This document shows positions 56,705 through 64,000 of a DNA stretch of 64,000 nt, in pieces. The translations under genes and the position numbers were made by a program. Within the stretch, counting starts at the first letter, position 1. Every line of letters starts with the position of its first letter. Source of the DNA: Rhizophagus irregularis (taxonomy: Eukaryota > Glomeromycota > Glomeromycetes > Glomerales > Glomeraceae); contig NC_089434.1 in the NCBI RefSeq assembly GCF_026210795.1, positions 4,712,001-4,776,000 of the forward strand, given 5' to 3'. Below the pieces are notes generated by a model that had not been told where the DNA came from, ran no database searches, and was given only the letters and a program-made list of their open reading frames with translations.

Positions 56705-57501
56705 TTATTCACTGTGGTAGGGTTTTGGCGAATTCTTTTACGTTGGGGTTTTTCACGTGACCGTTCTTGTCTTTTACTCTTATGACGGTGATGACGTATC
56801 CCGGCGGTGTTCTTGGAACATCGATGGTTTCAAGACCAAGGCGTATTGATCAATTTTCAATTTTTGACATTTCTTCACTTGTTTGTTTAAGAAGACTGTT
56901 CTTTTATGCGCCTTGAATATCCTAACAAAAGAAAAAGAAGTCATTTGATCTTTTAGTAAATAGTTTATCAAATTACCATGAAAGACGACATTCAAGATAG
57001 TAAATAATTTTTTATCATAGATTACCTTGAAGGATAGGATATATAATATTTTTTTTTTTTTGATCGCGAACGTAACTTCGTCCCTTTCCTAGGAGTACGC
57101 AACGTCTGGTAGTCGGCTTGCTTCTTTTTTCTCGAGAGGACGAAAGGAGCGCCGATATTTGATTCTTGGTGTGGATTTTTTTTTTTATCACGAACGTAAC
57201 TTCGCCCCTTTCTTAGGCGTACGCAACGTCTGGTAGTCGGCTTGCTTGGGCATTGCTATTGTGAGTAATAAAACAAAAGAAAAAGAAATCATTGATCTTT
57301 TAATAAATAGTTTTTTATCAAATTATCATGAAAGACGACATTTCAAAAGAAAAAGAAGTCATTGATAATAAATAATTTTTATCATAAATTACCTCGAGAA
57401 CACAATGATCCTTTTATTTCAACTTTGTAAACTTTAAAACTTAACCGAAAGCACCTTTTCTTTGCGCGTTGACGTGCAAATTCTCGATCTTCGGCTTTCA
57501 T
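56705..57501 (-). pseudogene. Small basic gene, unit A copy, frameshifted
   Basis: Minus strand. A first exon starts at ATG 57501 (MKAEDREFARQRAKKR), with probable donor GTGCTT. A middle exon reads MPKQADYQTLRTPKKGAKLR at about 57250 and is repeated at about 57115. The last exon has VKKCQKLKIDQYALVL, where an extra A shifts the frame relative to unit B, then VITVIRVKDKNGHVK in another frame. GTAATYTATGATAAAAA after each block looks like a splice donor. No domain recognised. The frameshift makes this copy the likelier pseudogene. Confidence 0.45.
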
Positions 57502-57763
57502 GATTCTTTTCTTGCTATTCTTGTTCCTATTAACACAATTTTAAAAATTAGCCATATAATAAAAGTTGGTCAGTTTGCTATTTAATCTTTTTGCAGCAGC
57601 TGCCGCGGTTTTTCGTCAAAAACTGCCCGCACAACTATACAAAATCACCAAAACCACCATACCCTTTTACAGTTACCACGAAACACGATCCTATTTCAGT
57701 AACTTGCAATTTTGTATATAAATAGGGGTCTTAGGAACGAGAAAAGAAAAGAAAAGAAAAAAG

Positions 57764-57832
57764 ATGAAAGCGAAGGAAAGAGAAGTTGCTCGTCAACGCG
57801 AAAGGAAAGGAAAGGTTTCGAAAAAGTTTTAA
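57764..57832 (+). CDS. Mirror-image first exon, unit A (22 codons)
   Basis: Starts MKAKEREVARQRERKGK and stops after KKF. It is a diverged inverted copy of the minus-strand first exon at 57501 (MKAEDREFARQRAKKR), including the downstream GTTTTAAAGTTTA. A TATATAAATAG box lies about 45 bases upstream, on the plus strand. No further plus-strand exon was found, so it may be a dead half of an inverted duplication or a tiny ORF. Confidence 0.4.
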   Translation: MKAKEREVARQRERKGKVSKKF

Positions 57833-58469
57833 AGTTTAACGACTGTTTAGACTTAGAGTAAGACCTATATTTATATACATACTGAATTAGGATCGTTTTC
57901 GTATTTTCTTTTTTTTTTGTGAAGTTGGAAGTTGTGTGAAGAACTTTAGATTGTTGATTCGTAACTAGTGAATTTAGGATCATGTTTCGTGTTTTGTAAC
58001 TGTAAAAGGGTATGGTGATTTTGGTGATTTACTGAATTAGGATTTAAGATCGTGTTTCGTATTTAGTCAGTTACGTAAAATCGGTCACGATCCTAATTTC
58101 ACCTAATTCAGTAAATCACCATAATACTTTGTAACACATGTAATAACAAATTGCGCGACGTGAGGCGTATGCAATTTTTTTATGAAGAATATATAATATA
58201 TAACAGATTTATTCTTTTACATATTTTATAATATCTGATATGAATAAAATTCTGAGTTTAATATCTTATTCATGTTTTTTTGTTCACCGAGGTCAGAAAA
58301 TTTATTCCAAAAAAAAGGGAGTTTAAAATAATAAAATTAAAATAAAATCAGAAGTTAGAAAATACAATTAAAGAAGATTTAATGTAGTGATTCGTCTATA
58401 CTATGTGAGGAACTCTGGATTAGGTGAAAGCAGAGCCTACTCCAGTAGTTAAAAAAATTTCGTTATTAT

Positions 58470-59145
58470 TCACTGTGGTAGGGGGGTTTTTTGACGAATT
58501 CTTTTTACGTTGAGTTTTTTCAATCTCACGTGACCGTTCTTATCTTTTACTTTTATGACGGTAATAACACGTGTCCCGGCGGTTGCTCTTGGAACATCGT
58601 CGTCTCCCGATGTTTTCAAGACCAAGGAAGGCGTATTGATCAATTTCAATTTTTGACATTTCTTCACTTGTTTAAGAAGACAATGTTCTTTTATTATGCG
58701 CCTTGAATATCCTAACAAAAGAAAAAGAAGTCAATTGATCTTTTAGTAAATAGATTATCAAATTACCATGAAAGACGACATTTCCAAAGAAAAAGAAGTC
58801 ATTTATAGTAAATAATTTTTTATCATAAATTACCTTGAAGGATAGGATATTTTTTTTGATCGCCGTCCCTTTCCTAGGAGTACGCAACGTCTGGTAGTCG
58901 ACTTACTTGGGCATTGCTATTGTGAGTAATAAAATAAAAGAAAAAGAAATCATTGATCTTTTAATAAATAGTTTTTTATCGAATTATCATGAAAGACGAC
59001 ATTTCAAAAGAAAAAGATGTCATTGATAATAAATAATTTTTATCATAAATTACCTCGAGAACACCCTTTTGTAAACTTTAAAACTTAACCGAAATCACCT
59101 TTTCTTTGCGCGTTGACGTGCAAGCTCTCGATCCTCGGCTTTCAT
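58470..59145 (-). CDS. Small basic gene, unit B copy, model uncertain
   Basis: First exon from ATG 59145 (MKAEDRELARQRAKKR). The last exon, open to TGA at 58470, reads YSRRIIKEHCLLKQVKKCQK, TSGDDDVPRATAGTRVIT, VIKVKDKNGHVRLKKLNVKR and ends KTPLPQ. The product would be small and strongly basic, suggesting a nucleic-acid-binding or nuclear role, which is inference only. The middle exon (VDYQTLRTPRKGTAIKK) joins neither neighbour cleanly in the obvious GT-AG models: MPK is followed by a stop in this copy. The intron/exon structure therefore needs transcript evidence. No family recognised. Confidence 0.4.
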
Positions 59146-59410
59146 GATTCTTTTTCTTGCTATTCTTGTTCCTATTAACACAATTCTAAAAATTAGCAAT
59201 ATAATTAAAAGTTGGTCAGTTTGCTATTTACCCTTTTTGCAGCAGCTGCCGCGGTTTTTCGTCAAAAGCTGCCCGCATAACTATACAAAATCACCAAAAC
59301 CACCATACCCTTTTATAGTTACGTTATTACGTTCACGAAACACAGTAACTTGCAATTTTGTATATAAATAGAGGGTCTTAGGAACGAGAAAAAAAAAGAA
59401 AAGAAAAAAG

Positions 59411-59479
59411 ATGAAAGCAAAGGAAAGAGAAGTTGCGCGTCAACGCGAAAGGAAAGGAAAGGTTTCGAAAAAGTTTTAA
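59411..59479 (+). CDS. Mirror-image first exon, unit B (22 codons)
   Basis: The protein starts MKAKEREVARQRERKGK, as in unit A, although unit B's minus-strand partner (59145) differs. The plus-strand TATATAAATA is at 59361-59370. The divergent ATGs are 266 bases apart (263 in unit A), so both units keep the same head-to-head layout. Confidence 0.4.
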   Translation: MKAKEREVARQRERKGKVSKKF

Positions 59480-59994
59480 AGTTTAACGACTGTTTAGACT
59501 TAGAGCAAGACCTCTATTTATATACATACTGAATTAGGATCGTTTTCGTATTTTCTTTTTTTTTTTTTGTGAAGTTGGAAGTTGTGTGAAGAATTTTAGA
59601 TTGTTGATTGATTGTTGATTCGTAACTGGTAAATTTAGGATCGTGTTTCGTGTTTTGTAACTGTAAAAGGGTATGGTGATTTTGGTGATTTACTGAATTA
59701 GGATTTAAGATCGTGTTTCGTATTTAGTCAGTTACGTAAAATCGGTCACGATTCTAATTTCACCTAATTCCATAATACTTTGTAACACATGTAATAACAA
59801 ATTGCGCGACGTGAGGCGTATGCAATTTTTTTAATAAAAAAAGTAGTACTAACGTAAAAAGAATATTAAAACATGTAAAATTCCGTAGTATAGAAAATAG
59901 ACGTGTTGTTTGTCAAATTTTATATACTATTTCTGTGGGTGGTATATCAATCATTACATCATAACCCATCTCTTTAATCATAAATTTGAATAAA

Positions 59995-62181
59995 AATTTC
60001 GATCTGGATAGAACAAAGATAGAACCGTTATCCGGATATCGTAATTGTTGCGCCACTACTATCACTACTATAATGATGGATTTAAATTTAAAATTTAAAA
60101 TTTTATTATCCGGATTTCTGGTTAAAATCTGGATATTTTTACAATAACCGGATATTTTATTCCGCAATTATTCCGCAATCATCCGGATATTCGAGAAAAT
60201 AAAATTATCCGGTTGAAAATTTCCAGCCTTCTTTTTTTTTAAAAAAAAAATTCTCGTTGATATTTACGCATTGACATTATCATATGGTCGGCTTTTTATT
60301 TTTCTCAGAAGGCAGAAAAGCCTCTAACAAGGTAAATTCAAGAATTCTTAGTTGTGAAACAATTTTTCAACCAATTTTACTTTTCAATTTCTTTGTATTA
60401 CAATATAGATTAAAGAATAAATGAGAAATCTAGAACTTAATCAAACCATTTTAAGCCATAAATCAATAAATAAACTGGTTGAGAACAATCAGGCCATAAG
60501 GGGATGCTGTGTAATAAGCGACGCGTCCTGTAATTGATTCTTATGAGAATGAGATGATTCTTATGAGTTGATCCTGAGTCGAAATAGAATATTCACGGGA
60601 TGAACCAATTGAACAATTTTTTTTGAAAGACTTGATGATATACAGTAAATATTTACTAAAAATAGATAATAAATTTTCTTATCACGATAACAAAATTAAA
60701 CTTAATAATTTTTATGCCTTTGGGTAATAACTATTACCCAAGGTTTTTACACAAATAAAAAAATTAAACGAAAGGGAGTATACCCTGTTATATAAAATAA
60801 GATAAATAATCATGTTCCTAATCATTTAAATCCTTTTCATTGTTCCTGAATTCAGTTTTTTGTACAATAACTTTTGACAATAAATAATAAATGATGCAGA
60901 TCGTACAACGACAAAATGAACTAATAATATGATGGGTTGACGACATATTACACTAAGATTTTGCGATAGCAAGAATTGTTGGACAAAAATAAAAAAAAAA
61001 GAGAATATTCTAAAACAAAGGAGAAGTTATATTTAAGAATTCGATTTACCGATTTAAACTACGATTTATTTTATTTAACCAATAATATTATTTTAGAAGA
61101 ATTTTTGACAATATACGTTCAATTTAAGGAAATCAATGTTAATAAAATTAAATTGTACAATACTTAATAAATAATTTAGGTTAGAATCGTGTAATTATAT
61201 GGAAAAATAAATTTTATATCTCAAATGAGGAAATAAATATTAGAATAATTTTAAGAAATGTATCATGGAAACAATGTAATAGATTTTTAGAGATGTTATA
61301 ATCTAATAATTTAATATCATGGAATAGAATAATTCTAAGAAATGTAGTAAATCAAAATACGATTTACTACAAGATTTGAAAGAGTTTTATTACGGGGCGC
61401 GATGAGGGGATATTGAAATATTCTCTTTTTTTCGCACCCCGTTTGAGAAATTATCAAACAATGCTTAATAATTTCATTGATATATAATAATAGTACGATA
61501 ATTTTTATTTAGAAAAAGTGAGATTAATGTGCAAGTGTTGTTTGAGATTCATTTTTTATTTGGAAAATAATTATTTTTTATTTTTTTTTCCTTGTTGATT
61601 TTTTAACTACGAGCCTATTTATAATGTAGCTAAATCTGTCAATTTAATTGCCTATACGACATATTTAGAAGTTTAATGTTCGAATTTAAAGAAAACAAAA
61701 TTGAGAGGAAACACAAATAAACCGAACGTATATTTCTGTGATCCCTAATTTAATTTGACACGAGTTTTAAATTAAGCTTTATTTAATAATTGATAAAACT
61801 TTGATAAAGAACAATGTTAAAAAAATTATATGCGATTGTAAAGACAATGGTAAAATAACGGAGAAAGGTTAGAAATTTTTTTTTTCTTTTTTCTATTGTT
61901 ATAAATGATGATAATATTTTCATGAAACATAATCATTTATAGTGATATATAAAAATTACTATACTTGGAAACAAAAAATTGACAAAATCAGTTTAATTAG
62001 TTTAATTAGTATTTTATTAATTGTTCTCGTTACTATTCCTTATACTACTATGATTTTATAATTTAAAATAAGATTTCATAAAATGAAATGAAATAAAAAA
62101 AAAAAACTTTACTATTATCAAAACATCGGATGGGTCACTTGCATACCCTGATTATATTGCATCCATACAAGTTATTATACA
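59995..62181 (-). repeat. Right copy of the 2-kb inverted duplication
   Basis: Reverse-complement partner of 7804-9820 (see that entry). It lacks the perfect hairpin and the expanded minisatellite and carries an extra segment at about 61170-61570 with its own short direct repeat (GAATAATTYTAAGAAATGTA). Near the inner end it has a cluster of ATCCGGAT-type words (60030-60215), also present in the left copy (about 9705-9815). No shared protein-coding frame was seen. The 63-codon plus frame at 60976 is not conserved in the left copy. Confidence 0.8.
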
Positions 62182-63553
62182 AGATTATTGGATCATTGCC
62201 TGTTTTTATTTTATTGATATCAATTTTTGGTAAATTTATCAAAGTAACAGGTCATTCAATGAGAAAAAATTTTGATTGAGTAACATTTTGTGGGAAAGTT
62301 ATAATCAAAATTTAGAATGCCGATCGTTTATCTATTTCCTAATCGAACGCACAAAAAGAAAAATAAAATTGTAATTATTGTTCCATTTTGATTTTTCACG
62401 AACAAATAAAAATATTTTTTTTTGATAAATAATATTATTCGTTTGATAAAAGATAAGCCATAATTGGATAATTATTTAGAAACTCCGTTGAAAATTGTCA
62501 CTAAAAAACTTAAAAAATTTTAACATATTTATTTATAAATAGGTTATCATTAAAAAAGATTTAGGGGAAACAAATAATTTGGGGTTCAAAAATAATGTTG
62601 GCGTTTAATGATTGATTTTTGAATTATTGAAAAAAGGAAAATTGAATGTAATATGATAAGTTACACGTTTCTATGAAGTTGTATGTTTTTTATTCTTACT
62701 ACTGAAATTTTTAATGATTTTATTACTTAATAAAATTACCTAAATTAAATAATATAAAGTCATAATCATTTCTTTTACTCACTTTTATTTATTTTCTTTG
62801 ATCAGATGAAAAAGTTTTTATATATTTTAAAGTTAGAATTACAAAATCTGTGCATCCAATAAAGCCATAAAGGAACAAATCTTCCTTATCTTCTCATCAG
62901 CTTTAATGTAAATATACATATTTTACTGCTGCAAAAATCTCGTGTGCAAAACCTTATTTATACACAAATTACTGTTTTAATTTATATGTCATACATATTA
63001 ATACTATCATTAAATGCAAATCAATGAATTTCGTTTATTTATGTAAATCAAATACTTTAAAATCTTTATTAGAGATCAATAGTAATAACGAACTGACACT
63101 GACTTGCTGATCGAAAATCGTCAGTTCTTCATAATTTACAGAAATAATATAGAAAAAGTGATTTTGAAACTTGTGCAATTTCTATCATCTTTTGTATTAT
63201 CGCTAGAAAAACAAAACTTTTGTAAAAATAAGGGTGATAGATTATTGTATCAAATGATCAAATACGATTATATTGTATGTTACATGTAATTGTTTATAAT
63301 AAATAGTAATGATTATGATATATACTTATATATATTTATATTATATTAAAAATATTCTTACACTGTAAATTTACAATATTATACATATATATATATATTA
63401 AATAAAAAATTTATACAATAAAACAATATTTAATTAATCGGATATGTAATTCCGAGAATTTCTTATATAAATGTTGTAAATAAATTCTGAAATTATTTTT
63501 TTTTAAAAAAAAAATAAAAAAAAATATATTATATATTTATTTTTCCATCAAAA
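62182..63553. other. AT-rich intergenic, no gene seen
   Basis: Outside the right copy of the inverted duplication. No protein-like frame. The last 200 bases are the AT-rich 5' flank of the proline-rich gene. Confidence 0.5.
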
Positions 63554-63867
63554 ATGTCTTCTGATTCTGCTCCCCCGACTCCCCCTCCTTCTCCAAGCCA
63601 ATTCAACCTAATGCCATCGCCACCTCCTTCTCCTCTTCCTCCCCAATCGCCTCCTCCTTCTCCGCCTCCTTCACCACGGCCGTTGCAATATAGATATAGA
63701 AGCATTCCCTACTCTACACCAGTAGTGCACCGGAGGGCTTATAGAAAAATAATAACTCGATCTTCGAAGTAAGTAAATATTGTTTGATTTAACTATACTT
63801 CTTATACTTTATTACAAGAAGCTTACGCTGCGTCTTTTTTTCATTCAGTAGAAGAATAAGAATTTAA
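63554..63867 (+). CDS. Small proline-rich protein, 2 exons, 77 aa
   Basis: Exon 1 (63554-63768) starts MSSDSAPPTPPPSPSQF and is a Pro/Ser repeat of PPPSP type, then a basic tail (RYRSIPYSTPVVHRRAYRK). It could simply end at AAG TAA, giving 72 aa. However, that stop overlaps a perfect GTAAGT donor, and an 80-base intron ending CATTCAG joins exon 2 (63849-63867) to give a basic end RSSNRRIRI. Proline-rich low-complexity proteins of this kind often bind SH3/WW domains or are structural; no function can be assigned. No signal peptide. A longer gene beyond the window edge is excluded only if the exon-2 stop is real. Confidence 0.55.
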
Positions 63868-64000
63868 ATTTTTTTAAAAAAAAAAAAAATTTTATTTTAA
63901 ATTTCGGCTGGTAAGGTCCAAAGTTTGAAACTTTGTGAAACTTTTATTATTATATTATTATTATTATTGACTAATTTAATTTATTTTTATTCTTTTTGTT

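Larger units (their letters stand above)
56301..58160. repeat. Tandem duplication, unit A
   Basis: Begins at ATGCAATTTTTTATGAAGAA and ends with AATTGCGCGACGTGAGGCG. It is repeated as unit B immediately downstream. Unit A is longer because it carries an extra internal repeat of the CGACTACCAGACGTTGCG exon (two copies, about 57060-57115 and 57185-57240, against one in B). Confidence 0.85.
58161..59825. repeat. Tandem duplication, unit B
   Basis: Direct copy of unit A with many small indels. It ends in the same AATTGCGCGACGTGAGGCG. The two units, about 1.86 and 1.66 kb, are clearly homologous across nearly their whole length. Confidence 0.85.

Noticed and set aside
7804-62181. A Starship-like or other giant transposon spanning the inverted copies
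   Set aside because: No tyrosine recombinase or other captain gene was seen at either end, and conserved nuclear genes lie inside; kept only as an open structural question.

Overview
The window looks like a piece of a strongly A+T-rich fungal nuclear genome, most probably an arbuscular mycorrhizal fungus of the Rhizophagus type (Glomeromycotina). This is inferred from short GT-AG introns (roughly 50-90 bases), divergent F-box/LRR-like genes beside decayed pogo-like and Helitron elements, long gene-poor AT-rich stretches with many young local duplications, and clearly fungal conserved genes (HOS2-type deacetylase, AlkB-like dioxygenase, RTC4-like protein). No rRNA, tRNA or CRISPR array was recognised.

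Layout. 0-3.2 kb: a dead pogo/Tigger-like DNA transposon with near-identical terminal inverted repeats, split by a second inverted-repeat element. 4.9-5.65 kb: a two-exon gene of unknown function (minus). 7.8-9.8 kb: left member of a 2 kb inverted duplication whose partner lies at 60.0-62.2 kb; only the left copy carries a perfect 31-bp-arm hairpin. 11.1-12.9 kb: an F-box gene. 14.3-18.0 kb: a decayed Helitron Rep-helicase gene (minus). 19.1-20.8 kb: a second F-box-like gene with internal repeats. 20.8-36 kb: almost gene-free, holding a frameshifted Zn2Cys6 fragment, several minisatellites and a few coding-like scraps. 36.5-37.9 kb: three tandem copies of the promoter and first codons of an F-box gene related to the one at 11.4 kb, each joined to the same foreign segment.

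From 40 to 54 kb lies the conserved core: an eight-exon AlkB-like 2-oxoglutarate/Fe(II) dioxygenase (652 aa, plus), convergent with a five-exon RTC4-like gene (320 aa, minus), then a pogo transposase C-terminus with an acidic tail, a decayed gag-like stretch, an inverted-repeat/minisatellite block, and a three-exon class I histone deacetylase of the HOS2/HDAC3 type (451 aa). At 56.3-59.8 kb a 1.7-1.9 kb tandem duplication carries a small basic gene whose first exon exists in mirror image on the other strand. At the right edge (63.55 kb) is a small proline-rich spliced gene.

Functionally, the three conserved genes are chromatin or nucleic-acid related (deacetylation, possible demethylation, telomere-capping-like), but nothing shows that they act together. 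The most unusual material is structural: the 52-kb-spaced inverted duplication, the perfect hairpin, the triplicated F-box promoter chimera and the mirror-exon tandem duplication. Exon boundaries were derived by hand from reading frame and GT-AG consensus and have not been checked against transcripts.
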